Below, one piece after another: positions 1 to 5,378 of a stretch of DNA of 6,221 nt. The position numbers and the translations under genes were made by a program. The first letter of the stretch is position 1. The number at the start of each line of letters is the position of its first letter. The notes beneath the pieces were generated by a model. It made no database searches. It was not told the origin of the DNA and worked only from the letters and a program-made list of their open reading frames with translations. This stretch comes from Serpens sp035306625 (lineage in GTDB: Bacteria > Pseudomonadota > Gammaproteobacteria > Pseudomonadales > Pseudomonadaceae), in contig DATGNS010000152.1 of the NCBI GenBank assembly GCA_035306625.1, positions 1-6,221 on the forward strand, read 5' to 3'.

Positions 1-521
1 GCGGAGAACTGCACGCGGGTCTTGCGGCCCAGGAACAGGATGGTCAGCAGCTTGCGCAGCCGACCGGTGACCGCCCAGCTGTCGGCGAACAGCAGTTTCC
101 AGGGGCTGGTCTCGCGGGCCGGCGACTGACCCCAGAACACGCTGACCGGCACGATCTGCGCCTCGGCCAGGGCATCCTGGCTGACCAGGGTGACCAGGCG
201 GGTGAGGGTAGGCGCGATCACCGGCTTGCTGCGCCGGCCCAGCCAGCGCGAGGGTGCATCCAGGAAGAAACAGGCCTGGGGTTCCTGGTGGCCTTCCATG
301 GACACCTGCGCCAGCGGACGCGGCAGGGCGTTCTTGCGGCACTCCTGCTCGACCACCATCAGGTCGCTCAGGGACGGGGTCTGCAGCACATAGATGACCG
401 GCTTGCTGCGGTCGAGATCCAATGCCATGGCGGACTGGCCGATGGTTTCGGAACGCACCCAGATGTACATCAGACGGCGCAGGGCGCCAGCCACCAGGCG
501 GCGAAAGGGTAGGCGGGTCAT
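1..521 (-). CDS. plsB: Glycerol-3-phosphate 1-O-acyltransferase PlsB (5' part, runs off left edge)
   Basis: PlsB is the inner-membrane enzyme that acylates sn-glycerol-3-phosphate at position 1 from acyl-ACP or acyl-CoA, the first step of phospholipid synthesis. Reading the minus strand from the ATG at 521-519 gives 173 residues without a stop. They begin MTRLPFRRLVAGALRRLMYI and include VIYVLQTPSLSDLMVVEQEC, PVSVFWGQSP and SPWKLLFADSWAVTGRLRKL, which match the N-terminal region of Pseudomonas PlsB as I remember it. The family is about 800 or more residues long, so only about a fifth is visible. The acyltransferase HX4D motif lies beyond the window, so an intact active site cannot be confirmed. 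The Shine-Dalgarno sequence is weak (GTAAG just upstream). The start is chosen because the MTR-x-PFRRL opening is family-typical. The gene is divergent from the ABC operon across a 224-bp spacer, an arrangement I recall from P. aeruginosa. No clear promoter for plsB was found. Confidence 0.93.
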   Translation of the reverse strand, partial: MTRLPFRRLVAGALRRLMYIWVRSETIGQSAMALDLDRSKPVIYVLQTPSLSDLMVVEQECRKNALPRPLAQVSMEGHQEPQACFFLDAPSRWLGRRSKPVIAPTLTRLVTLVSQDALAEAQIVPVSVFWGQSPARETSPWKLLFADSWAVTGRLRKLLTILFLGRKTRVQFS

Positions 522-538
522 ACGGCTTACAAGTCAAA

Positions 539-552
539 CGAGCAATTGCTCG
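539..552. promoter_or_regulatory. 14-bp perfect palindrome in the plsB leader, possible operator
   Basis: CGAGCAATTGCTCG is a perfect palindrome whose edge lies 17 nt upstream of the plsB start codon, in the divergent plsB / ABC intergenic region. It could be a repressor operator or, in RNA, a short hairpin close to the plsB ribosome-binding region. A palindrome this long is expected by chance roughly 0.4 times in a window of this size, so position is the main argument. No regulator is assigned. Confidence 0.3.
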
Positions 553-573
553 GGAGGCGCTAGTGTGCCCCAG

Positions 574-602
574 AGCGTAACGGCGGGAAAGCGTAAAACG
601 CT
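574..602. promoter_or_regulatory. Repeated AGCGTAA motifs with an inverted ACGCT copy
   Basis: AGCGTAA occurs at 574-580 and again at 590-596, a 16-bp period. The second copy forms an inverted repeat with ACGCT at 598-602 (AGCGT-AAA-ACGCT), and AACGC follows at 605-609. The cluster lies between plsB and the promoter of the ABC operon. Spaced half-sites of this kind can be a transcription-factor binding region, but the motif is short and the function is inferred only from position. Confidence 0.2.
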
Positions 603-647
603 GAAACGCAATGACCTTTGACAGTTGGCGGGAAGGTAAATGGCGTC

Positions 648-677
648 TTGCCAGTGTCGGCGAGCTGCTTCTATATT
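648..677 (+). promoter_or_regulatory. Sigma70-type promoter of the ABC transporter operon
   Basis: TTGCCA (648-653, five of six matches to TTGACA) is followed after 18 bp by TATATT (672-677, five of six matches to TATAAT). Transcription would start near 684, giving a leader of about 60 nt before the ATG at 746. It is the best -35/-10 pair in the spacer and faces the operon. A perfect TTGACA at 618-623 has no good -10 partner at 16-18 bp. Confidence 0.6.
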
Positions 678-735
678 CCGGCGTCGTTTGCAGGCAAGGT
701 GCCTGGCGCGTGCGGCCGGCACCGAGACAGAGATT

Positions 736-743
736 AAGGAAAG
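736..743 (+). promoter_or_regulatory. Ribosome binding site fixing the ABC ATPase start
   Basis: AAGGAAAG lies just ahead of the ATG at 746. It supports this start over the in-frame ATG at 611, which lies upstream of the predicted transcription start and would add 45 residues that do not look like an ABC protein. Confidence 0.65.
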
Positions 744-745
744 CC

Positions 746-1669
746 ATGATCGAACTGCGCCATCTGACCAAACGATTCGACAGGCACACGGCGGTCGACG
801 ATCTGTCCCTGACCGTCGCACCCGGTGAGGTGCTGGGCTTCCTCGGGCCGAACGGCGCCGGCAAGTCCACCACCATGAAGATGATCACCGGATTCCTTGC
901 CCCCACCTCCGGCACCGCGCTGATCCAGGGCTTCGACATCCGCACCCGGACCCGCCAGGCCCAGCGCCTGATCGGCTACCTGCCGGAGGGCGCGCCCTGC
1001 TACGAGGACATGCGCGTCGCTCCTTTCCTGAATTTCATCGCCGAAGTGCGCGGCTATCGCGGTGACGAGAAGCGCCGGCGCGTGGCCCGCGTGGTCGAGC
1101 AGCTGGAGCTGGGCCGTGTGCTCGGCCAGACCATCGACACCCTGTCCAAGGGCTTCAAGCGCCGGGTCGGCCTGGCCCAGGCGATCCTTCACGATCCGCA
1201 GGTGCTGATCCTCGACGAGCCCACCGACGGCCTGGACCCCAACCAGAAGCACCAGGTGCGCGAACTGATCCGCGGGCTGGCCAGGGACAAGATCGTCATC
1301 ATCTCCACCCACATCCTCGAGGAGGTCGGCGCGCTCTGTTCCCGGGCGGCGATCATCGCCAACGGCCGGCTGGTGGCCGATGACACGCCGCTGGCTCTGG
1401 AGCGTCGTTCCCGCTACCACCAGGCGGTGACCCTGGTCAGCGACCAGGCGCTGGATCGCGAGGCGCTGTGCGCCCTGCCGGGGGTGGCCGGCGTGGAGAG
1501 CAACGAGCAGGAGCACAGCCTGACGCTGCTGGCCGAGCCGGGGCAGGTGATCTACCCGCAGGTCAGCGAGCTGATCCGCGCCCGCGGCTGGAATGTGCGC
1601 GAGCTGGCCGTGGAGCGCGGGCGGCTGGATGAGGTGTTCCGCAACCTGACCCGGGGAGAAGCCGCATGA
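746..1669 (+). CDS. ABC transporter ATP-binding protein, GldA/CcmA-like
   Basis: This 307-residue cytoplasmic ATPase should power the permease encoded next. The ABC motifs are in order: Walker A GPNGAGKST at 34-42, signature LSKGFKRRVGLAQ at 133-145, Walker B VLILDEPTDGLDP at 153-165 (D157, E158, then the D-loop) and switch histidine H189 in STH. Where many ABC proteins have a Q-loop glutamine, this one reads IGYLPEGAPCYEDM, with E81. The LPE form is, as I recall, usual for GldA-type ATPases, so the site is probably functional. After about residue 220 there is a C-terminal extension of about 85 residues, as in ATPases partnering ABC-2 exporters. The start at 746 is preferred because MIELRHLTKRF is a family-typical opening and a good ribosome site precedes it. 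The stop overlaps the permease start (ATGA), implying coupled translation. The cargo cannot be deduced. Confidence 0.93.
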   Translation: MIELRHLTKRFDRHTAVDDLSLTVAPGEVLGFLGPNGAGKSTTMKMITGFLAPTSGTALIQGFDIRTRTRQAQRLIGYLPEGAPCYEDMRVAPFLNFIAEVRGYRGDEKRRRVARVVEQLELGRVLGQTIDTLSKGFKRRVGLAQAILHDPQVLILDEPTDGLDPNQKHQVRELIRGLARDKIVIISTHILEEVGALCSRAAIIANGRLVADDTPLALERRSRYHQAVTLVSDQALDREALCALPGVAGVESNEQEHSLTLLAEPGQVIYPQVSELIRARGWNVRELAVERGRLDEVFRNLTRGEAA

Positions 1670-2400
1670 AGCAGTTGTGGGTGGTCTTCAAGCGTGAACT
1701 GGCCAGCTACTTTGCCACGCCGCTGGCCTATGTGTTTCTGGTGATCTTCCTGGTGCTTTCCGGGGTGTTCACCTTCTACCTGGGCGGCTTCTACGAGCGC
1801 AACCAGGCCGATCTCGACGTGTTCTTCGGTTTCCACCCCTGGCTGTACCTGTTCCTGGTGCCGGCCATTGCCATGCGTCTGTGGGCCGAGGAGCGCAAGT
1901 CGGGGACCATCGAACTGCTGATGACCCTGCCGATCAGCCATGGCGAGGCGGTGGCCGGCAAGTTCCTGGCCGCCTGGGTGTTCGCCGGGCTGGCGCTGCT
2001 GCTCACCTTCCCCATGGTGCTGACCGTGAACTACCTGGGCGAGCCGGACAACGGGGCGATCCTCACCGGCTACCTGGGCAGCTGGCTGATGGCCGGCAGC
2101 TACCTGGCGGTGGGCTCCTGCATGTCCGCCCTGGCGCGCAACCAGGTGATCGCCTTCATCCTGGCGGTCAGCGTCTGCTTCCTGTTCATCGTCAGCGGCT
2201 TCCCCATGGTGCTGGACCTGTTCAGCCTCTGGGCGCCGCAGGGACTGGTCGACGCCGTGGCCTCGCTGAGCTTCCTGGTGCGTTTCGATGCCATCAGCAA
2301 GGGCGTCATCGACCTGCGTGACCTGCTGTACTTCCTCAGCTTCATCGTGGCCTGGCTGGCCGCGACGGCAGTGGTGATCGATCTGAAGAAGGCGGACTGA
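1666..2400 (+). CDS. ABC-2 type permease, GldF-like
   Basis: This 244-residue integral inner-membrane protein is the likely transmembrane partner of the preceding ATPase. It opens MKQLWVVFKRELASYFATPL, a conserved amphipathic N-terminus of ABC-2 permeases. About six hydrophobic segments follow, near residues 20-40, 57-71, 98-121, 131-155, 160-182 and 220-238. The loop after segment two carries MRLWAEERKSGTIELLMTLP (70-89), the hallmark 'EER-x-GT-E-L-TLP' motif of the GldF/NosY class. The length is normal for GldF-type permeases. The start codon overlaps the ATPase stop by four bases, and GGGGAGA sits a few bases upstream. The next gene begins two bases after its stop. Family assignment is secure. 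The transported substrate is unknown, and a role in gliding is not implied because pseudomonads lack the rest of the gliding apparatus. Confidence 0.92.
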   Translation: MKQLWVVFKRELASYFATPLAYVFLVIFLVLSGVFTFYLGGFYERNQADLDVFFGFHPWLYLFLVPAIAMRLWAEERKSGTIELLMTLPISHGEAVAGKFLAAWVFAGLALLLTFPMVLTVNYLGEPDNGAILTGYLGSWLMAGSYLAVGSCMSALARNQVIAFILAVSVCFLFIVSGFPMVLDLFSLWAPQGLVDAVASLSFLVRFDAISKGVIDLRDLLYFLSFIVAWLAATAVVIDLKKAD

Positions 2401-2402
2401 CC

Positions 2403-4226
2403 ATGAAACGCATCCTGTATTCCGGAGTCGGGCTGCTGCTCATTGCCGTGGCCTTCCTGATCTTCAACGGCCTGTCCGGCGCGCTGCTGACCAATGCCCG
2501 CCTGGACCTGACCGAACAGAAGCTCTACACCCTGTCGCCGGGCACCCGGCAGATCCTCGCCTCCCTCGAGGAGCCGCTGACCCTGCGGCTGTTCTATTCC
2601 GACCAGGCCACCGGCGAGCTGCCGGCGCTGCGCAACCAGGCGCGGCGGGTGGAGGAGCTGCTGCGTACCTATGTGCGCGCCGCCGACGGCAAGCTGAGCC
2701 TGCAGGTGATCGACCCGCAGCCCTTCTCCGAGGAGGAGGACCAGGCCGCCGAGGCCGGGCTGCAGGCGGTGCCCCTCAACACCACCGGCGCCCAGGTGTA
2801 CTTCGGCCTGGTGGCCAGCAACGCCCGGGGTGATCGCCGGGTCATCCCGTTCTTCCCCATGGATCGCGAGGAGTTTCGCGAGTACGAGATCAGCCGGCTG
2901 ATCCATGGCCTGGTGCAGCCGGAGCTGCCGGTGGTGGGAGTGCTCTCGGCGCTGCCGCTCAACGGCGGCTTCGACATGCTGGCGCGCCAGCCCACCGCGC
3001 CCTACATGCTCATGGAGGAGATCCGCCAGCTGTTCCGCATCGAAAGCCTGCAGAGTGACCTGGACGAGATTCCCGAGCATGTCTCGGTGCTGATGCTGGT
3101 GCATCCCAAACAGCTCACGGAGCAGACCCTGTACGCCATCGACCAGTTCGTGCTGCGCGGCGGCAAGCTGCTGGTCTTCATCGATCCCTACAGCGAGGCG
3201 GACACCGGCGACGGCTTCCCCCTCGACAGCATCGACCGGGCCTCCGGACTGGAGCCGCTGCTGGCTGCCTGGGGCGTGCGCATGGTGCCCGACAAGGTGC
3301 TGGCCGACGCCGGCTACGGCATGACCGTGAGCATGGGCCAGGGCCGTCCGGTGCGCCACCCGGCCTGGGTCAGCCTGCCGGCCGAGGCCCTGGATCAGCA
3401 GGATGTGGTCACCGCGGACCTGGAAGTGGTGAACCTGGCCAGCGCCGGCTTGCTGGAACCGCTCGAACAGGCCACCACCCGCTTCACGCCGCTGCTGCAC
3501 AGCTCGCCCCTGAACATGCCGATGGATGCCCAGCGCCTGGGCGTGCTCAACAACCCCGAGGACCTGCTGCGCGAGCTGCGCCCCGATGGCCAGCGCAAGG
3601 TGCTGGCGGCGCGCATCGAAGGCCCGGCCCGCAGCGCCTATCCGGAGGGCATCGAGGGCCGCAAGGACGGCCTGAGCGAGGCCGAACGCATCGACGTGAT
3701 CCTGGTGGCGGACACCGATCTGCTCAGCGACCACCTGTGGGTGCAGGTGCAGCGCTTCTTCGGCCAGCGTCTGCCGCAGCCGTTCGCCGACAACGCCGGT
3801 TTCGTGATCAACGCGCTGGACAACCTCACCGGCTCCCAGGCCTTGATCAGCGTGCGTTCGCGCGGCCGCTTCCAGCGCCCCTTCGAGGTGGTCCAGGACC
3901 TGCAGCGCCAGGCGGAGACCCGTTTCCTGGAGCAGGAGCAGCGGCTGCAGCAGCGCCTGGCGGAAACCGAGCGGCAACTGGCGGAGCTGCAGCAGCCCGG
4001 CGAGGACGGCCAGCTGGAGCTGACCGAGGAACAGGAGGCAGCGGTGCGCGGCTTCCTGGAGGAAAAGCTGCGCATTCGCAAGGCGCTGCGCGAGGTGAAC
4101 TATCAGCTCAATGCCGATATCGAGGCGCTGGGTCGTACCCTCAAGCTGTTCAACATCGCGCTGGTGCCCCTGCTGCTGACCTTGGGAGCCCTGGGGCTGT
4201 GGCTGTGGCGCCGTCGGCGCGCCTAG
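2403..4226 (+). CDS. GldG family ABC transporter auxiliary protein
   Basis: This 607-residue membrane-anchored protein is the third component of the GldA/GldF/GldG-type transporter. An N-terminal membrane segment spans about 5-27. It is followed by the family signature RLDLTEQKLYTLSPGTR (33-49), then a large domain predicted outside the membrane that includes LLVFIDPYSEAD (256-267) and LVADTDLLSDHLW (434-446). These are typical of the GldG / DUF4350-like fold. Residues about 495-535 and 540-580 are rich in Q, E, L and R and look like coiled coil. A second membrane segment at about 583-602 ends in a basic tail, WRRRRA. Both termini would therefore be cytoplasmic, with the bulk periplasmic. The GAAGG sequence about ten bases upstream lies inside the permease end, and translation is probably coupled. 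The stop TAG is followed six bases later by a second in-frame TAG. In P. aeruginosa I recall a DUF4340 gene next; none is present here. Confidence 0.9.
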   Translation: MKRILYSGVGLLLIAVAFLIFNGLSGALLTNARLDLTEQKLYTLSPGTRQILASLEEPLTLRLFYSDQATGELPALRNQARRVEELLRTYVRAADGKLSLQVIDPQPFSEEEDQAAEAGLQAVPLNTTGAQVYFGLVASNARGDRRVIPFFPMDREEFREYEISRLIHGLVQPELPVVGVLSALPLNGGFDMLARQPTAPYMLMEEIRQLFRIESLQSDLDEIPEHVSVLMLVHPKQLTEQTLYAIDQFVLRGGKLLVFIDPYSEADTGDGFPLDSIDRASGLEPLLAAWGVRMVPDKVLADAGYGMTVSMGQGRPVRHPAWVSLPAEALDQQDVVTADLEVVNLASAGLLEPLEQATTRFTPLLHSSPLNMPMDAQRLGVLNNPEDLLRELRPDGQRKVLAARIEGPARSAYPEGIEGRKDGLSEAERIDVILVADTDLLSDHLWVQVQRFFGQRLPQPFADNAGFVINALDNLTGSQALISVRSRGRFQRPFEVVQDLQRQAETRFLEQEQRLQQRLAETERQLAELQQPGEDGQLELTEEQEAAVRGFLEEKLRIRKALREVNYQLNADIEALGRTLKLFNIALVPLLLTLGALGLWLWRRRRA

Positions 4227-4440
4227 TGCTAGTGGCAAGCTGCCTGGAGGGCCGAAGGGTGTTCCGGGCAGCCCGCCAGGTGGAATATGCGGTGTATCGT
4301 CACAGCCCGCGTCCCGAACACGGGACTGAAGCCGAGCCTGGAGGCGCTGCCGAAGCCCCGTCGCGCCTGGCTTGCCCGACCCGTCAGGGAGCACGCCGTT
4401 GTTGGCAACGCGGCCCGAACGCCTGCCGAGCATAGCCGTC
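4227..4440 (+). other. Gene-free, hairpin-rich spacer after the ABC operon
   Basis: No convincing gene lies here. Three inverted repeats are visible. GCTGCCTGGA (4239-4248) pairs with TCCGGGCAGC (4263-4272), ten pairs including one G-U, starting 12 bases after the gldG stop. GTCCCG-AACA-CGGGAC lies at 4311-4326. AGGCGC (4342-4347) pairs with GCGCCT (4363-4368). None is followed by a T-run, so none is a textbook intrinsic terminator. The first hairpin might still protect the 3' end of the operon mRNA or act with Rho. The DUF4340 gene expected from P. aeruginosa gene order is missing, and I could not recognise remnants of it in any frame. Confidence 0.5.
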
Positions 4441-4456
4441 TGTGAAGCACATCACA
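4441..4456. promoter_or_regulatory. CRP/Vfr-type binding site upstream of the cold-shock gene
   Basis: TGTGA-AGCACA-TCACA is an exact match to the TGTGA-N6-TCACA core recognised by CRP and its Pseudomonas homologues (Vfr/CRP). Its centre, 4448.5, is about 71-75 bp upstream of the predicted csp transcription start (4520-4523). That is close to one of the spacings used by class I CRP activation. Site quality is seen in the sequence; occupancy and effect are inferred. Confidence 0.5.
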
Positions 4457-4488
4457 CTCTGACCAATCGTCGTACTGGCTAAAGGCTA

Positions 4489-4516
4489 TTTTCTGTGCGG
4501 ATGGTTTCTTTATACT
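4489..4516 (+). promoter_or_regulatory. Promoter of the cold-shock gene
   Basis: TATACT at 4511-4516 is a good -10 element. The -35 region is weak: TTTTCT at 4489-4494 with a 16-bp spacer matches only three of six positions. A poor -35 fits a promoter helped by an activator at the site centred on 4448.5. The predicted start near 4520-4523 gives a long leader of about 125 nt. Confidence 0.5.
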
Positions 4517-4522
4517 GCCTTG

Positions 4523-4645
4523 GCGTTTCGTCCGGAATCGTGATCTCAGTGGGGAGCTGAGTTCCCGGCACGCCGCGCACAGGCCGCCCCGATGGAGTAC
4601 GGGCGGCACTACTAATAAAAATTGCAAGTTGGAGATGTGGTTAAG
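4523..4645 (+). promoter_or_regulatory. Long structured 5' leader of the cold-shock mRNA
   Basis: The predicted leader is about 123 nt, as is usual for csp mRNAs. It can form two hairpins. In the first, CTCAG (4545-4549) pairs with CTGAG (4557-4561), extended by CCGGAA (4532-4537) against TTCCCGG (4562-4568) around an internal loop. In the second, GCCGCCC (4583-4589) pairs perfectly with GGGCGGC (4601-4607) around an 11-nt loop that itself contains TGGAG. An A-rich single-stranded stretch follows, then the ribosome site GGAG at 4631-4634, 11 nt before the ATG. Temperature-dependent refolding is inferred from known csp leaders. Confidence 0.45.
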
Positions 4646-4855
4646 ATGGCTACTCGTGAAATGGGCACCGTGAAGTGGTTCAACGATGCCAAGGGCTATG
4701 GCTTCATTCAGCGTGAGGGCGGCGCTGATGTGTTTGTCCACTACCGTGCCATTCGTGGCGAGGGACACCGCACCCTGACCGAGGGACAGAAGGTGGAATT
4801 CGCCGTCATCCAGGGCCAGAAAGGCCTGCAGGCCGAAGACGTTGCCGCACTCTGA
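4646..4855 (+). CDS. CspA-family cold-shock protein
   Basis: This 69-residue single-domain protein is a cytoplasmic nucleic-acid-binding chaperone that melts RNA secondary structure. The cold-shock domain fills the whole protein: TVKWFNDAKGYGFI at 8-21 contains RNP1 (KGYGFIQ, 16-22), and DVFVHY at 28-33 is RNP2. The aromatic binding surface is intact (W11, F12, Y18, F20, F30, H32, Y33). The ending QKGLQAEDV is typical. The ATG at 4646 is chosen because MATRE is a usual Pseudomonas opening and GGAG lies 11 nt upstream. An in-frame TTG at 4622 would include the ribosome site, and the ATG at 4661 would trim five residues. Which paralogue this is, and whether it is cold-induced, cannot be told from sequence. 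It is monocistronic, with its own promoter, long leader and terminator. Confidence 0.94.
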   Translation: MATREMGTVKWFNDAKGYGFIQREGGADVFVHYRAIRGEGHRTLTEGQKVEFAVIQGQKGLQAEDVAAL

Positions 4856-4862
4856 CTGATAG

Positions 4863-4891
4863 GGCCCACTCCTGATGGAGTGGGCCTTTTT
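4863..4891 (+). terminator. Intrinsic terminator of the cold-shock gene
   Basis: GGCCCACTCC (4863-4872) and GGAGTGGGCC (4877-4886) form a perfect 10-bp stem with loop TGAT, followed at once by TTTTT (4887-4891). It begins eight bases after the csp stop codon. No T-run follows on the minus strand, so it should act mainly in the csp direction. Confidence 0.92.
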
Positions 4892-4920
4892 CATTCAGGC
4901 AACGATTCCATCAACGGGCA

Positions 4921-4941
4921 GGCCGTTCCCCGTGAACGGCC
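4921..4941 (-). terminator. Hairpin downstream of the 123-residue gene, possible weak terminator
   Basis: GGCCGTTC-CCCGT-GAACGGCC is a perfect 8-bp stem with a 5-nt loop, six bases past the stop codon of the minus-strand gene ending at 4948. On the minus strand the bases after the stem are TGCCCGTTGATGG, without a T-run, so termination would be inefficient. It may instead be a 3' end stabiliser. It separates two convergent genes together with the csp terminator. Confidence 0.4.
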
Positions 4942-4947
4942 GATCCG

Positions 4948-5319
4948 TCAGCCCGTGCGCCAGACGATTTCCTCCACGCCCCTGTCGCTGACCTTCAGCC
5001 AGCGATCGGCGTCCTCTTCCCCCTGATCCTCATCCCAGCTTCCCGGCGAGCAGCGCACCTCCACGCCCAGCGCGGCGTGGGCGGCCCGGGCGCAGGCCAG
5101 ATCGTCCTCCCAGGGCGTGTCGGCGCTTTCCAGATAGAGGCTGTGCCACTTGCCCACCGCCTGGGGCAGCCAGGTCACCGGCACCGCGCCGCTGTGGCAC
5201 TTGAAGGTCTGGCCCTTGCGCTGCCAAGGGGTGCAGGGGCCGATGGCCTGTGCCAGCCAGGCGCTCACGGCCTGCTGGTCGACGTCCTTGAGATAGATCT
5301 CGATGTCCGGTTGGCGCAT
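4948..5319 (-). CDS. Conserved-looking hypothetical protein, 123 residues
   Basis: I do not recognise a named family, although the sequence resembles small hypothetical proteins I associate with Pseudomonas. It opens MRQPDIEIYLKDVDQQAVSA and contains QTFKCHSGAVPVTWLPQAVG and WHSLYLESADTPWEDDLACA. The protein is acidic overall, with a D/E-rich stretch near 96-105 and four cysteines (29, 41, 76, 90). It is rich in tryptophan and shows no signal peptide or membrane segment, so it is probably a small soluble cytoplasmic protein. The ATG at 5319-5317 has AGGA ten bases upstream on the minus strand. The overlapping reading frame at 5030-5416 is a shadow. A TACACT (5362-5357 on the minus strand) could be a -10 element, but no -35 was found. 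The gene lies downstream of rlmA on the same strand across a 136-bp gap holding a REP doublet, so co-transcription is possible but not evident. Confidence 0.8.
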   Translation of the reverse strand: MRQPDIEIYLKDVDQQAVSAWLAQAIGPCTPWQRKGQTFKCHSGAVPVTWLPQAVGKWHSLYLESADTPWEDDLACARAAHAALGVEVRCSPGSWDEDQGEEDADRWLKVSDRGVEEIVWRTG

Positions 5320-5378
5320 GTGCGGGCAATCCTGATGACGAACGGAAGGTGGGCGGAGTGTACCTGTGTCCGTGAAAC

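Noticed and set aside
618..642. Perfect TTGACA at 618-623 as a promoter -35
   Set aside because: The only -10-like hexamer nearby (TAAATG, 637-642) is 13 bp away, too close. The TTGCCA-18-TATATT pair downstream is more convincing.
611..745. A 45-residue N-terminal extension of the ABC ATPase from ATG 611
   Set aside because: The predicted promoter (648-677) lies inside it. A good ribosome site precedes ATG 746, and the ATPase fold begins right at 746.
734..1516. A 260-codon minus-strand frame opposite the ABC ATPase
   Set aside because: It is antisense to intact Walker A, signature and Walker B coding sequence. The translation has no domain character.
4386..4420. An integron attC-like site around CGTTG-TTGG-CAACG
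   Set aside because: The paired core GTTRRRY / RYYYAAC arrangement is not met and no integrase or cassette is present; it is a short chance hairpin.
2100..4433. A 777-codon open frame on the minus strand opposite the permease and gldG
   Set aside because: It lies antisense to two well-supported genes. Its translation is rich in Q, A, L, G and H with no recognisable domain, as expected for the complement of high-GC codons.
3737..4435. A 232-codon plus-strand frame overlapping the end of gldG and the spacer
   Set aside because: It is out of frame with gldG, is dominated by A, G, P and R, and has no family features. It is a shadow that happens to stay open through the spacer.
4287..4445. A 52-codon frame (ATG 4287, TGA 4443-4445) with AGGTGG upstream, in frame with gldG after its stop
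   Set aside because: The ribosome-like site is good, but third-position GC (about three quarters) is clearly lower than in the neighbours. Rare codons ACA, GGA, CGA and AGG occur, the product resembles nothing I know, and the inverted repeats better explain the region. It could be revisited if ribosome profiling shows translation.
4583..4607. The 7-bp GC-rich stem in the csp leader as an intrinsic terminator
   Set aside because: The bases after the stem are ACTACTAATAAAAA rather than a T-run, and csp lies directly downstream. It fits a leader structure instead.
4229..4894. A 221-codon minus-strand frame covering the spacer and antisense to csp
   Set aside because: It runs opposite the cold-shock gene, its promoter and its terminator hairpin, so it is almost certainly spurious.
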